From positions 7,830,001-7,894,000 of the forward strand of contig NC_016935.1 in the NCBI RefSeq assembly GCF_000250655.1: DNA of 64,000 nucleotides, given 5' to 3'. This DNA comes from Paenibacillus mucilaginosus 3016. GTDB taxonomy: Bacteria; Bacillota; Bacilli; Paenibacillales; NBRC-103111. A program made the position numbers and the translations under genes. The stretch's first letter is position 1; every line of letters starts with the position of its first letter. Below are positions 26,750-36,374 of the stretch, piece after piece. Below the pieces are notes generated by a model that was not told where the DNA came from, did no database searches, and saw only the letters and a program-made list of their open reading frames with translations.

Positions 26750-28063
26750 TTATACGCTGAAGATCACTTCGTTCAGCGTAGCGCGGATGCGCTCCAGGCG
26801 GCCGGACTCGTTGCGGATCGGATTGTTCTGCAGCGCGTACTGCTCGAGGGAAGCCAGCGTTGCTTTGCCGGATACGATCTCGGCACCGATCCCTTCGTTG
26901 AAGCTGCGGTAGCGGTTGTCGATGATGTCGTCGAGAATGCGCTCTTCGATCAGCTTCGCTGCAGCCTTCAGGCCGCGGGCATAGGAGTCCATGCCGGCGA
27001 TGTGCGCGTAGAACAGATCCTCGTCTTCGAAAGAGCCGCGGCGTACTTTGGCGTCGAAGTTCACGCCGCCCTTGCCGAGGCCGCCGTTCTTCAGCACTTC
27101 ATACAGCGTCAGAGTAGCCGAGTACAGGTCGGTCGGGAACTCGTCGGTATCCCAGCCGAGCAGCATGTCGCCCTGGTTCGCGTCGAGGGAACCGAGCATG
27201 CCGTTGATGCGCGCCACATGCAGCTCGTGCTCGAACGTGTGGCCGGCCAGCGTGGCATGGTTGGCTTCGAGGTTCAGCTTAAAGTGCTCCTTCAGGCCGT
27301 AGTTCTGCAGGAACGCGATCGTCGTTGCCGCATCGAAGTCGTACTGGTGCTTCGTCGGCTCCTTCGGTTTCGGCTCGATGAGGAACTGGGCGCCGAAGCC
27401 GATTTCCTTCGCGTAGTCTACAGCCATATGAAGCAGGCGCGCCAGGTTATCCAGCTCAAGCTTCATATTCGTGTTAAGCAGCGTCTCGTAGCCTTCCCGG
27501 CCGCCCCAGAACACATAGTTCTCCGCGCCGAGCTCGAGCCCCACTTCGAGGCCCTTCTTCACTTGGGCTGCCGCATATGCGAACACGTCCGCATTGTTCG
27601 TCGTGCCTGCACCGTGGACAAACCGCGGGTTCGAGAACATGTTCGCGGTGTTCCAGAGCAGTTTTTTGCCGCTGGACTGCATGTATTCCTTGGTCATCGC
27701 CACGATGACGTCGAGGTTCTTGTTCGTCTCCTGCAGCGTCTCGCCTTCCGGAGCGATGTCGCGGTCATGGAAGCAGAAGTACGGAACGCCGATCTTATCC
27801 AGGAACTCGAAGTTCGCTTCTACGCGCTTCTTCGCCTGATCGAGACCGCTGTAGCTGTCCCAGGCGCGGACCATTGTGCCCACACCGAACGGGTCGGTGC
27901 CGTTCGCGGTATAAGTATGCCAGTAAGCGACTGCAAAGCGCAGATGCTCTTCCATCGTTTTGCCGAGCACCACTTCCTGCGGGTTGTAGTGCTTGAATGC
28001 AAACGGGTTATCGGAATTGCGGCCTTCATAGGCAATCTTCGGTACGTTCTTGAAAATACTCAC
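26750..28063 (-). CDS. xylA: Xylose isomerase
   Basis: From the GTG at 28063, eight bases after GAGGAGG, the product is 437 residues, the normal size of group II xylose isomerases. It shows [17 protein letters not shown] near the start, [13 protein letters not shown] with the catalytic His near 100, [16 protein letters not shown] near 185, [16 protein letters not shown] near 230, and [13 protein letters not shown] with the metal site near 270. It converts D-xylose to D-xylulose. No xylB or xylR is adjacent. A longer ATG start at 28096 lies upstream of the ribosome site. Confidence 0.96.
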   Translation of the reverse strand: MSIFKNVPKIAYEGRNSDNPFAFKHYNPQEVVLGKTMEEHLRFAVAYWHTYTANGTDPFGVGTMVRAWDSYSGLDQAKKRVEANFEFLDKIGVPYFCFHDRDIAPEGETLQETNKNLDVIVAMTKEYMQSSGKKLLWNTANMFSNPRFVHGAGTTNNADVFAYAAAQVKKGLEVGLELGAENYVFWGGREGYETLLNTNMKLELDNLARLLHMAVDYAKEIGFGAQFLIEPKPKEPTKHQYDFDAATTIAFLQNYGLKEHFKLNLEANHATLAGHTFEHELHVARINGMLGSLDANQGDMLLGWDTDEFPTDLYSATLTLYEVLKNGGLGKGGVNFDAKVRRGSFEDEDLFYAHIAGMDSYARGLKAAAKLIEERILDDIIDNRYRSFNEGIGAEIVSGKATLASLEQYALQNNPIRNESGRLERIRATLNEVIFSV

Positions 28064-28195
28064 GGGTAAGTCCTCCTCGGATAATGGTGGATTCACTCCG
28101 CTTCCTCCTTCATCCCGAGCCCCTCCGTAGGATCGGCGGCCTCTGTGGACGATTCGAAGAAAGCGTTCTTATCCTTAGCATATCACCACCGGGGA

Positions 28196-28220
28196 ACTTT
28201 GTCTATTAAATAAACAAAGT
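28196..28220. promoter_or_regulatory. XylR-type operator upstream of xylA
   Basis: ACTTTGTCTATT and AATAAACAAAGT form a 25-bp palindrome with one mismatch around a central A. The TTTGT...ACAAA half-sites match ROK-family XylR operators of Firmicutes. It lies about 135 bp upstream of the xylA start, where repression relieved by xylose is expected. Confidence 0.7.
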
Positions 28221-28309
28221 ATTTATTTTTATGGTGAACGGGTTGAATGAAGGGCCTCGCTCCGGTACGATGAAAGAGAAGTTATTCCAGAATGTGGGAG
28301 GCAGTACAT

Positions 28310-28777
28310 ATGAGAGAGACCTTTTTGTTTGACCTGGTGGAGCGTGTCCGCACCCAGTTCCTGAAAGCCGCCGAGTCGTGTCCCGCCGATCAGCGCCGCG
28401 AGGTGCCTCAGGGCTTCAACAACCATCTGCACTGGCAGCTCGGCCACATCGTGACCGTAGGAGAAGGCATCCTGTTCCGCCTCTCCGGCGAACCTTCCGC
28501 GCTGCCGGAGTCGTACGGCGCCTTATTCAGCAACGGCACCCGCCCATCGGAATGGACGCAGGAACCTCCGTCCTGGGAGACGCTGGTCGCCCAGCTGAAC
28601 GAGCAGACGGCGCGTATGCGTACCGTACTCGCCGGCCGGATGGATGCGCCCGCCCTCGAGAATTTCCTGTCGATGCAGACCGTTGACGAGCTCCTGACCG
28701 CTGTCATTATGCACGAGAGCCACCATGCCGGCACGGCCAAAGCGATGCTCCGGGTCCTTCCGATAGAGAGCAAATAA
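28310..28777 (+). CDS. DinB-family (four-helix) metal-binding protein
   Basis: The 155-residue product from the ATG at 28310 (behind GGGAGG) has the DinB/YfiT layout: an N-terminal helix FLFDLVERVRTQFLKAAE, the first His ligand in NNHLHWQLGHIVTVGEG and the last pair in IMHESHHAGTAKAML. These His residues hold a metal ion in family members, some of which are thiol transferases; most are of unknown function. It is monocistronic and divergent from xylA. Confidence 0.85.
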   Translation: MRETFLFDLVERVRTQFLKAAESCPADQRREVPQGFNNHLHWQLGHIVTVGEGILFRLSGEPSALPESYGALFSNGTRPSEWTQEPPSWETLVAQLNEQTARMRTVLAGRMDAPALENFLSMQTVDELLTAVIMHESHHAGTAKAMLRVLPIESK

Positions 28778-28866
28778 ACCGTCCAAATATTGGTGTAGCC
28801 TGGGGGCCCCGAAATTGGTATAATAGTACGCATTGATTATGTTACATATTTCGGGAGGGGTTACCC

Positions 28867-29466
28867 ATCAAGAAAATCGGTAGAAACGAACCTTGTCCCT
28901 GCGGTAGTGGATCCAAGTACAAGAAGTGCTGTCTGCCCAAGCACCAGGACGGCAGCGTATCACCGCAGGAACGCTTACAGGCAGAGGCCCTGAAAGAAGC
29001 CCTGTCGGCCGCTCTGGTAAAAGCGGTTGCCGCTCCGGCACAGGCTGCTGCGACGCAGGCCGCTCCAGCTCAGGCTGCTCCGGCACAGGCTGCCGAAGTA
29101 CAAGCCGTGCCCGCCGCTGCTGCGGAGGAAGCCTGTTCCGCCGGCGAAGCGCTGCAGTGGAACGATCCGCTGTACGAGCAGGTGGCACATGAGCTGACCG
29201 AAGGCATGACCGGGCGCTACGGCGACGAAGAGATCCGCAGTGCCGTTGCGCTGTGGAACGATTTTACGATCCGTACGACTCCGGCCGTCCGCAAAACCGG
29301 CGTCTTCGCTGCGGCCGTCGAATTCTGCATCGCGCAGAAGCTTGGCTCCGCGCAGGTCACCAAAGCGGCACTGGCCGAAAGATATAGCGTATCCACCAGC
29401 ACGATCACGTCCCGCGTGAACCAGCTGACGGAATTCATGGACACCCAACTCGCGGTAAGCGTGTAA
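28867..29466 (+). CDS. SEC-C zinc-motif protein with an apparent ATC start codon
   Basis: The frame encodes 199 residues. It opens with the SEC-C metal motif [15 protein letters not shown], then an Ala/Gln-rich linker (about residues 50-85, repeats of AQAAP), and a C-terminal domain ending in [19 protein letters not shown], a helix-turn-helix-like segment. No ATG, GTG or TTG exists between the in-frame TGA at 28834 and the SEC-C motif. GGGAGGGG ends six bases before ATC at 28867, which reads ATC-AAG-AAA-ATC where homologues normally read Met-Lys-Lys-Ile. A TATAAT lies at about 28819. The start is therefore either a rare ATC or a point error. SEC-C motifs bind zinc and occur at the end of SecA and in many small proteins. 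Confidence 0.8.
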   Translation: MKKIGRNEPCPCGSGSKYKKCCLPKHQDGSVSPQERLQAEALKEALSAALVKAVAAPAQAAATQAAPAQAAPAQAAEVQAVPAAAAEEACSAGEALQWNDPLYEQVAHELTEGMTGRYGDEEIRSAVALWNDFTIRTTPAVRKTGVFAAAVEFCIAQKLGSAQVTKAALAERYSVSTSTITSRVNQLTEFMDTQLAVSV

Positions 29467-29481
29467 GTGCCGATGACTTTA

Positions 29482-29515
29482 AGACGAGGAGCTTTGGCTT
29501 CTCGTCTTTTTATTT
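29482..29515 (+). terminator. Terminator after the SEC-C gene
   Basis: AGACGAGGAGC and GGCTTCTCGTCT form a long stem around TTT, followed by TTTTTATTTT. Confidence 0.88.
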
Positions 29516-29660
29516 TGGGCAGGCGGGCGGAGGCTGAATTGCAGCTGATGGCCGGGTGTTTTATCAGCCGCAATATTTAACCAATGGATAAATTTGAGGC
29601 GACCGGCGCTGCTTCTCCATGGCTGTACCTCAGCAGGAGAATTCGCGACCGCATTTGCAA

Positions 29661-29850
29661 TATAGCGGAACTGTAGTTCGCTATTCGGCCTGTTGAGGCG
29701 GTTATTTTGCAAATAGCGGAACTCAGGTTCTTTATTGGTCCGAATCCCCTGCCGGAAACGACGTATTGGGGTGAATAAGGCATCTCAGTTCCTCTATTCC
29801 CATATTGGTCAGCTGATTCCGCTGAATAGCGAATCTGAGTTCCTCTATTT
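29661..29850. repeat. Four dispersed AATAGCGGAACT-type inverted repeats
   Basis: Palindrome-like units of the form AATAGCGGAACT...AGTTC...CTATT occur at 29661-29685, 29711-29736, 29773-29800 and 29824-29850. Each is about 26 bp with an imperfect central loop. The last two flank a 20-bp stretch. They look like small intergenic repeat elements; no coding is supported here. Confidence 0.65.
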
Positions 29851-29866
29851 GGATAATGCGATTATG

Positions 29867-30545
29867 CTGCATGCCCAGCGCCCGATCCGCAGCTTCCTTG
29901 CTGCTCCTGGGCAAGCCTGCATGAAGCAGTGCAGCCCTGAACAAAGGGGCTATCCCCGGAGCCGCCATAACCAGTAATCCGGGCACCTGATCTCCTCCTC
30001 GGATGAAATCCATCAAAGGTTCGCTTCCTGCTCCCACCACTAAAAGGCTATTTTCCCTGCCCTCATGCGCCAGCTTTTTCCGACTGAGAACCGTCCCTAA
30101 ACTCCGCTCCCCGGGCCAACCACCAGCATTCATCCCTGCAGTCGGCACCGTATAGCTGCCACGGTACATGCTGCATGCCCAGCGCCCGATCCGCAGCGTG
30201 CCGGTCATCCACTGCTCCTGCGGGCCTTGCGGTACTGACACCTCCCGACGCAGGCAGCTCACCTACCTCCTCCCTACCTTGTGGCAGACGAGACCGTATA
30301 GCTGCCGCGGAGCGGATGCCGATCAATCCGCACGTGCCCGGCTGCTCCTGCGGGCCGAGCGGCACTGTAACCCACGCCGCAGCTCTACCTACCTGCCCGC
30401 AGGCGGCACCGTATAGCTGCCACGGTACAGCGGACGCTGGCCGATCCGCAGCGTGCCGGTCATCCGCTGCTCCTGCAGGCCCAGCGGTACCGACACCTCC
30501 GCCTGCGACTGCTGCCGCCCGTTCACCGCTTCGCCTCTCTCGGCA
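29867..30545 (-). repeat. Decayed tandem copies of the 3' end of the stalk-domain gene
   Basis: The coding sequence for the C-terminal tail of the upstream stalk-domain protein (SVPLGPQEQ, TGTLRIGQRPLYRGSYTVPPAG, plus stop) recurs downstream on the same strand: a near-intact copy at 30405-30535, shorter and more diverged ones at about 30285-30370 and 30145-30250, and a fragment at 29867-29925. A 176-residue frame at 29732-30262 is built across one of these copies (VSVPQGPQEQWMTGTLRIGR) and is not considered a gene. There is no separate gene in the interval. Confidence 0.75.
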
Positions 30546-30590
30546 TGCTGATGCCTGCGTCGCGTCCGCTACGTCCGCACGCTACGGCCC

Positions 30591-31859
30591 CTACCTGCCC
30601 GCAGGCGGCACCGTATAGCTGCCACGGTACAGTGGGCGCTGGCCGATCCGCAGCGTGCCGGTCAAGCGCTGCTCCTGCGGGCCCAGCGGTACCGACACCT
30701 CCGCCAGCGACTGCTGCCGCCCGTTCACGGCTTCGCCTGCCGGGACGCCGATGCCCTGCGTCGCGGTGCTCGCGTACGCTTCCAGCGACAGCACGACCGG
30801 CGGCAGCTCGGAGCGCCGCGGAGCGTAGTCCGCCACGGCCGCGCGAACCGGCAGGGAAGCGCCTTGGGCTCCCGCGGGCAGGCCGTAGTCCCGCACCGCA
30901 TAATCCGCCCACAGCAGCTCCAAGCGGCGTCCCTCTTCGCTCCACCAGCAGGCGAGGCCGAACAGCTGCACGAGATCGTGCAGACCGGCATGCGGGCGGT
31001 CTTCGAGCATCTGCGCCGGCTGGGTCATGGCGTACGTCCCCGTCGGCATGCCGTCCCAGTAGATCCGCGCAGACACAAGATCCGGTGTCAGCTCGAACCG
31101 GTGCAGCCCTTTCGCGGCGCTCCAGCCAGCCGCCGAACGGGTCACCGTGTAGCCCAGCCGCTCGGCCAGCAGACCCGCATCGAGCATCGGCACGCCCTCC
31201 TGCGACAAGTAACCCGCCGACTCCTCAGCCGCATACAACCCTAGGCCGCGGACATCAACGGTGAACCGTTCTTCGGCCGCCGCGGTAACAGAGAACGCCG
31301 TTCCGTCCGCTACCGGACGGGGGATTTTGCCGGCCCCCGCTCCACCTTGGGCCTCGAAACGGATGACCCGCTCCCCCGCATCCCAGGTCACGTCCCCGAA
31401 GGGCTGCAGATCATTCATGAGCACGGCCGTACGCCCGTTAATGTTGTACGAAGGGATCGTGGAGCCGCCATAGTCCGTCGAATACAGCGCCCGGATATCC
31501 GTGTGAAGCACCTGGCCGACGACCGCTCCTGCCGGCTGTCCTTTCCCCTGAGCCGCCGGCAGCGGATGCAGTTTTTTATCAAGCGTCTCGTAGATCGTCA
31601 GCGTCCGGGACTGCGGGGACCACGCCACCTCAAACCCGTAGCGCCGCAGATCCTCCGCCGCCACCGCCGTATAGCCCCCGATATTCATCGAAGGGATAGG
31701 CTGTCCGTTCACCAAGGCGCGGATATCCGTCGACAGCACCATCCCGACCACATCGCCCACTTGAGGCTCAGCCTTCAACATCGGTGTAGGACTGCCTGTC
31801 CACAAGAGCGGCAGAAGCGCTGCCGAGACGATCCATTGCTTTTGGGCCACACCATTCAT
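30591..31859 (-). CDS. Secreted stalk-domain (copper amine oxidase N-terminal-like) protein
   Basis: The 422-residue protein begins with a signal peptide (QKQWIVSAALLPLLW then an A-E-P cleavage region). Two tandem stalk-type repeats follow: VGMVLSTDIRALVNGQPIPSMNIGGYTAVAAEDLRRYGFEV and a second with HTDIRALYSTDYGG and YNINGRTAVLMNDLQPFGDV, read here as motif summaries of residues 38-80 and 115-160. A second pair of less clear repeats fills residues 200-310. The C-terminal third ends in VSVPLGPQEQRLTGTLRIG. Such domains are common in secreted Paenibacillus proteins and probably mediate cell-surface or protein contacts; function is unknown. GGGAGATGA precedes the ATG. Its 3' end is repeated downstream. 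Confidence 0.8.
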   Translation of the reverse strand: MNGVAQKQWIVSAALLPLLWTGSPTPMLKAEPQVGDVVGMVLSTDIRALVNGQPIPSMNIGGYTAVAAEDLRRYGFEVAWSPQSRTLTIYETLDKKLHPLPAAQGKGQPAGAVVGQVLHTDIRALYSTDYGGSTIPSYNINGRTAVLMNDLQPFGDVTWDAGERVIRFEAQGGAGAGKIPRPVADGTAFSVTAAAEERFTVDVRGLGLYAAEESAGYLSQEGVPMLDAGLLAERLGYTVTRSAAGWSAAKGLHRFELTPDLVSARIYWDGMPTGTYAMTQPAQMLEDRPHAGLHDLVQLFGLACWWSEEGRRLELLWADYAVRDYGLPAGAQGASLPVRAAVADYAPRRSELPPVVLSLEAYASTATQGIGVPAGEAVNGRQQSLAEVSVPLGPQEQRLTGTLRIGQRPLYRGSYTVPPAGR

Positions 31860-32016
31860 CTCCCTGTCTATCTCAACTATATGTCTGTCTCCCGTCCATC
31901 GGAACAGCCCTGGTTACCAACAAGTATTCCCTGCCCTAACCTGGTTAAATCTTCTACCAGACCAAGCATCAACGGCTTCGCCGACCTTGAAGGATGGATC
32001 GCGCAGGTCCAGGCAC

Positions 32017-32045
32017 ACAAAAAGACCCGCCCACAGGCGGATCTT
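32017..32045 (-). terminator. Terminator after the DUF2935 gene
   Basis: On the minus strand AGATCCGCC and GGGCGGGTCT pair around TGT with one mismatch and run into TTTTTGTG. Confidence 0.85.
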
Positions 32046-32073
32046 CGTATTCCCGCTTCGCAGCAGGTTCGGT

Positions 32074-32958
32074 TCAATGATGGTGGTCCTGCAATCCGGG
32101 AACTCCCTGGATTCCTTGCCCCTCCTGCTCTTCGTCTTCCCGCGGCTCCTTTGAAGCCCCTTGCACGAGAGAGAGATGCCCCTCGAACGCGTCGATAATC
32201 TCCAGGAACCGCTCCGCCTCCCGGAACGTGTGGTCCGCCAGCAGCGGGTGAATGATGCTCTTGATCCGGCAGGCCTCGATAAGGTCCCGGGCGGTTCTCT
32301 TGAAATCGCGCAGCGACTGCACCGACACCCGGTTCTGATCGAGGAATTGGTCCAGGAGAGGAACCGTATGCGACTGCGGCCGCATGGATTCAAGATCTCT
32401 GGCCTGGAACAGGAGCTGGTCAAAATCATAACTGAACCCCCGTGCCTGGTCCACCAGCTGCCGCTCGGAGGGATCCAGCAGATGACTGATAAACTTGGCA
32501 TGGTCCGCCATGATCCGGAGGAAAAACACATTCTCGTTGATAATCGCATCCGGCAGAGGATCCAGCCGCCCTTCATTGAGCTCCGCCAACCGGTTGCGGA
32601 AATAGTTCGCCTCCCGGCTCGTATGATCCACCAGCAGCGGAAAATTGTTCCCTCCCGGAAGCTGGCAGTGCAGGATCAGACCCAGCACCTTGCGCTTAAA
32701 AGCCCAGATGTGGGAGGCTGCACTCTGCACCTGCACATTGAACGCCCGGATAGTCTGGGGATCGACGTTCACAGGGTAGGCATGAGCCTGCTGCTCAATC
32801 TGTTCGAACACGCCGTAGAAGTAATTCGCCTCCTGGATCAGCTGCGTATCTTCGCAGCGAAAGCCCAGCTTGAGGAACAGGGAATGCTCTTTCATAATCC
32901 GGGACCAAAAACGGATCTCATCAAGCGAACGCGCCACAAAAGCATCGGGCACCGGCAC
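32074..32958 (-). CDS. DUF2935 protein (tandem helical bundles)
   Basis: The product is 294 residues from the GTG at 32958, which is eight bases after GGGAGG; a TTG two codons earlier is too close. Two similar helical halves are visible: ARSLDEIRFWSRIMKEHSLFLKLGF in the first and PLPDAIINENVFFLRIMADHAKFI in the second, each with an E-H/E-N pair and later HxxxE patterns (DHTSREANYF and DHTFREAERF). The repeated D-H-T-x-R-E-A motif is a likely metal-ligand set. The family is known from Bacillus but has no assigned role. The end is a polar tail of Glu and Gln with three His. Confidence 0.85.
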   Translation of the reverse strand: MPVPDAFVARSLDEIRFWSRIMKEHSLFLKLGFRCEDTQLIQEANYFYGVFEQIEQQAHAYPVNVDPQTIRAFNVQVQSAASHIWAFKRKVLGLILHCQLPGGNNFPLLVDHTSREANYFRNRLAELNEGRLDPLPDAIINENVFFLRIMADHAKFISHLLDPSERQLVDQARGFSYDFDQLLFQARDLESMRPQSHTVPLLDQFLDQNRVSVQSLRDFKRTARDLIEACRIKSIIHPLLADHTFREAERFLEIIDAFEGHLSLVQGASKEPREDEEQEGQGIQGVPGLQDHHH

Positions 32959-33124
32959 ACTCAAAACCTCCCGCCTATCGAATGGTTACTACCACGATAT
33001 GCGGGAGGTTCTCGGATCATACGAAGTTTAGGAACGCTTTACCGCTCCCCACTCTTATTACCTGTTACTGGGATCGTCGCAATCCCCGGCCTTCCCCACG
33101 GCTCCCCGCTCTTCCGCCCGCGCC

Positions 33125-34306
33125 CTACCGCACCGACTCCGCCCCGCCGCCCTGGCGGTACTCCGTCGGCGTAACGCCGAAGCGCTTGCGGAACACCTGC
33201 GTGAAATGCCGCATGTCCTGGTAGCCGATGCGCTCGGCGATGTCGGCGAGCTTCAGCGTCGGATTCTGCAGCAGCTGCTTGGCCTGCTCGAGGCGCAGGT
33301 GGATCACATACTCCTTGAACCCCTGGCCCGTCTTCTGCTTGAAGAGCTGGGAGAAGTATACCGGGTTCAGGAACACCACCGACGCGACCTTCTCGAGCGA
33401 TAAGTCGTCCTGGTAGTGGGTCTTGATGTACTGCAGCGCCACCTCGATCGCCTTGTCCCCGCCGCGGGTGTCGTGGTCGTAGACCTGTGTGGCCGAGGCC
33501 TGCCGCATCCGCTGCACCTCCGCCGGGATCGCCTCGAAGTCGGACAGCAGACCCGTATGCATCACCTGGAACGGTACCCGCAGGTACGTCTTCAGGTGCG
33601 ACTTCAGGTCGGCGATCAGCGAATCGATCCGCCCCCCTTCGGCGAGCGTCACCAGGCCGATCAGGCTCTGGCTGTCGTAGGAGGCGACGAACCCGTGCCC
33701 GCTGCCCTCGATGAGCTCGGTGAGGACATTTTCGATAATGTAGTGCTCGAGGTTGACCTTGCGGTCGCTGTCCATCTTCACCATCACAAGATGAAACTGC
33801 GGATGGCTGTCGATCACCGACAGCATGTCGATCCGCCCGATATCGAGCCCCGAGGCCCAGCGCTGGAAAACCGCTTCGCGCAGGTACTTCAGCGAGCTCT
33901 TGAACAGCTCCGCCTCCTCCGACACCTGCGTCTCCTGCTCGAGCTCATCGCTGATCTTGCCGATGAGCTCTGCGAGCTGGTCTTTGCCCACGGGCTTCAG
34001 CAGATAATCCCGCGCGCCGAGCCGCACCGCCTCCTGGGCATAAGCAAACTCCGAGTGCGCGGAGATCACGACCCACTTCACGTTCGGATGGAGGCCCCGC
34101 GATACGTTCATGAGCTCGAGCCCGGTCATGCCGGGCATGAGAATATCCGTCAGCACAAGCTGAATCGGCTGAGACCGCAGCACGCCCGCCGCCTCCTCCG
34201 GCGAAGGAGCCAGGTGTACCGTATGGTCCGGGAAGCGGCTCTGGATCGTCCGCTTGATCCCGTCGCGGATGATCGGTTCGTCGTCTACGACAAGTATGTT
34301 CATCAC
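33125..34306 (-). CDS. YesN-type response regulator with AraC DNA-binding domain
   Basis: The 393-residue protein has an N-terminal receiver domain: acidic pair in ILVVDDEPIIRDG, phosphoacceptor Asp in LVLTDILMPGMTGLEL near residue 55, Ser in WVVISAHSEFAYA and Lys in DYLLKPVGKDQL near 105. The C-terminal hundred residues are an AraC helix-turn-helix domain (VFLNPVYFSQLFKQKTGQGF and DMRHFTQVFRKRFGVTPTEYR). It overlaps almost directly with the kinase gene upstream and with it should control the adjacent sugar ABC transporter. Confidence 0.93.
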   Translation of the reverse strand: MMNILVVDDEPIIRDGIKRTIQSRFPDHTVHLAPSPEEAAGVLRSQPIQLVLTDILMPGMTGLELMNVSRGLHPNVKWVVISAHSEFAYAQEAVRLGARDYLLKPVGKDQLAELIGKISDELEQETQVSEEAELFKSSLKYLREAVFQRWASGLDIGRIDMLSVIDSHPQFHLVMVKMDSDRKVNLEHYIIENVLTELIEGSGHGFVASYDSQSLIGLVTLAEGGRIDSLIADLKSHLKTYLRVPFQVMHTGLLSDFEAIPAEVQRMRQASATQVYDHDTRGGDKAIEVALQYIKTHYQDDLSLEKVASVVFLNPVYFSQLFKQKTGQGFKEYVIHLRLEQAKQLLQNPTLKLADIAERIGYQDMRHFTQVFRKRFGVTPTEYRQGGGAESVR

Positions 34307-34319
34307 GTTGTCCTCCTCT

Positions 34320-36215
34320 CTAGCTGACCCCTCGGATGGCCTGCGCCTGTGCTTGCGCCTGGGCCGGCGTTTGAACCTGCACCTGAGGCATCACCACCGT
34401 TACGACGGTGCCTTCGCCCGGACTGCTGCTCACCCGCACGCCATACGCCTCGCCGAACATGAGCACGAGCCGCCGGTGCACGTTCTGCAGCCCGATGCCC
34501 CTGCGTCCCTTCGGTGCCATGGCCCTGGCTGCCGACACAGGGGCATCCGCCGCCGCATCCACCTCGGCCAGCTCCTTGGCCGCACTTAGCGTCTCGCCCG
34601 TCAGCGTCTCCTGCAGCCGCTGCAGCGTGTCGCGGTCCATCCCCGGTCCGTTGTCCTGGACCACAATATGCAGGCTGCCGTCCGACGCTTCCGTGTACAC
34701 GCGCAGCACGCCCTCACAGTTCAGCGGCTCCAGCCCGTGCTTCACCGCATTCTCGATGATGGGCTGCAACGTCATTTTGGGCAGACGGTAATCGAGCCAC
34801 CGGTCCTCCATGTCCACGTACACCGTCAGACGGCCTTCCAGCCGGCTCTTGATAATCGTCAGGTAGTGCCGCATCTGGTCGCGCTCCTCGCGCAGCGTCA
34901 CCTCCGACGAGCCCTCCCAGTGGGAGCTGTAGCGGAACATATGCGAGAGGGACAGCACGACGCGGCCGAGCCGGTCATTCTCCTTCTCATCGAGCATCCA
35001 GTAGATCATATCGAGCGTGTTGTACAGGAAGTGCGGGTTGACCTGGCTCTGCAGCGCCTGCAGCTGCGCGTTCTTCTCGGAGATCGACGAGAGCTTCACC
35101 CGCTCGATGAGATCGTCCATCCGGTGCACCATCTGGTTGAAGGACGATACCAGGATATTGATCTCCTCATACGATTTGACGTGGAGCAGCCCGCGGAAGT
35201 TGCCCATCTCGACCTGCTTCATCTCCTGGATCAAGCGCTTCAGCGGCGAGGAAATGGTACGCGACACGAACGTCGCCAGCGCGGTCGCCACCACGATCAG
35301 GATCGAGAGCATGATGAGGATAAAATTCCGCGTCTCATCCAGCTCCACGTTCATGTCGCTGTCCGGGGTAAGGCTGAGCACCGTCCAGTCGGCCATCTCC
35401 GGCCGCCCCGCCACCGCGAGCCGCCCGTCCTTCGGGTCGACGACCACATCCCCCTCATAGGCGGGTCTCGGGATATCCTCCGGCACCAGCGCGGGTCCCC
35501 TGCTCTCCACACCTGTCGGAATCGTCGACGCCATCACCCGGCCGTCCGGCGAGACGATGTACGCTTCCGAGTTCGGGCTGAGCTTCAGGTTCGAGAGCGC
35601 CGCGAGCGCCTGGTCCGCATCCGTTTCGATCAGAACGACGCCGATCGGCTTATGCTGGGACAGATCGTAGAGCTGCCGGCCGAAGGCGAACACCGGCCGC
35701 TTCTCGAGCTGGTCGATCACCGAATTCGGAGATACCCCGAACCAGCGGATCTCCCCGGTCGACTCCTGCAGCTCCTTGTACCAGGCCGAATCCGCATAGT
35801 CCGGGTCGATGACGCTCATCGAATTGCCGTAGCTGTAGATCGGGCCCGAGTACGAGATAACATGGATGCCGATCATGTCCTCCCGGGAGTAATAGATCGC
35901 CCCCAGCGTGTTCGTGATCGTCCGCTCGGTGATGAAGCGCAGCGCAGGGTCCTTCGGTCCCGGCTCAGCCACCAGCCGCTGCAGGTCGAAGTTCCCCGAG
36001 ATCGACTTCGACAGGCTGTCGTAGCCCTGCAGCAGCAGATCGAACAGGCCGACGGTCTGCGACACGTTCTTGCGTGCAATCTCGCTAACCTTGTCCTGCA
36101 CCTGGTCGGTCGTCCGCTGGTAGAATAGAGCGCTTACGATCAGCAGCAGCGACAGCATGCTCAGCAGAAAAAGCACGAACAACCGGTTATGAATACTGTG
36201 GATGCCCCGCGCCAT
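34320..36215 (-). CDS. YesM-type sensor histidine kinase
   Basis: The product from the ATG at 36215 (behind GAGGGTGGGGGC) is 631 residues. An N-terminal membrane helix LFVLFLLSMLSLLLIVSALFY is followed by a roughly 270-residue extracellular sensor, a second helix FILIMLSILIVVATALATFV, a HAMP segment, then the phosphoacceptor His in LQSQVNPHFLYNTLDMIYWM, the N-box LQPIIENAVKHGLEP and the G-boxes QDNGPGMD and GRRGIGLQNVHRRL. An Ala-rich insert of about 35 residues separates the G-boxes. This architecture is the usual partner of YesN regulators and senses extracellular sugars, often with the neighbouring binding protein. Confidence 0.93.
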   Translation of the reverse strand: MARGIHSIHNRLFVLFLLSMLSLLLIVSALFYQRTTDQVQDKVSEIARKNVSQTVGLFDLLLQGYDSLSKSISGNFDLQRLVAEPGPKDPALRFITERTITNTLGAIYYSREDMIGIHVISYSGPIYSYGNSMSVIDPDYADSAWYKELQESTGEIRWFGVSPNSVIDQLEKRPVFAFGRQLYDLSQHKPIGVVLIETDADQALAALSNLKLSPNSEAYIVSPDGRVMASTIPTGVESRGPALVPEDIPRPAYEGDVVVDPKDGRLAVAGRPEMADWTVLSLTPDSDMNVELDETRNFILIMLSILIVVATALATFVSRTISSPLKRLIQEMKQVEMGNFRGLLHVKSYEEINILVSSFNQMVHRMDDLIERVKLSSISEKNAQLQALQSQVNPHFLYNTLDMIYWMLDEKENDRLGRVVLSLSHMFRYSSHWEGSSEVTLREERDQMRHYLTIIKSRLEGRLTVYVDMEDRWLDYRLPKMTLQPIIENAVKHGLEPLNCEGVLRVYTEASDGSLHIVVQDNGPGMDRDTLQRLQETLTGETLSAAKELAEVDAAADAPVSAARAMAPKGRRGIGLQNVHRRLVLMFGEAYGVRVSSSPGEGTVVTVVMPQVQVQTPAQAQAQAQAIRGVS

Positions 36216-36374
36216 GCCCCCACCCTCTTTTCTCCGAATTCTGGGCTGTATACCGCCAATCATACCACAAGGACGGCCCCGTGGCACCGGAGAATCGCTG
36301 CCATCACAAGCCTTGGCAGTACGAATTCCGGTGACGGTTCCGTCCCTATGAACATGAAGCCGATATGCAGCTGC

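Noticed and set aside
29732-30262. A 176-residue gene downstream of the stalk-domain gene
   Set aside because: Its first 40 residues are a diverged copy of the stalk protein's tail and the rest reads through intergenic repeats; no ribosome site fits.
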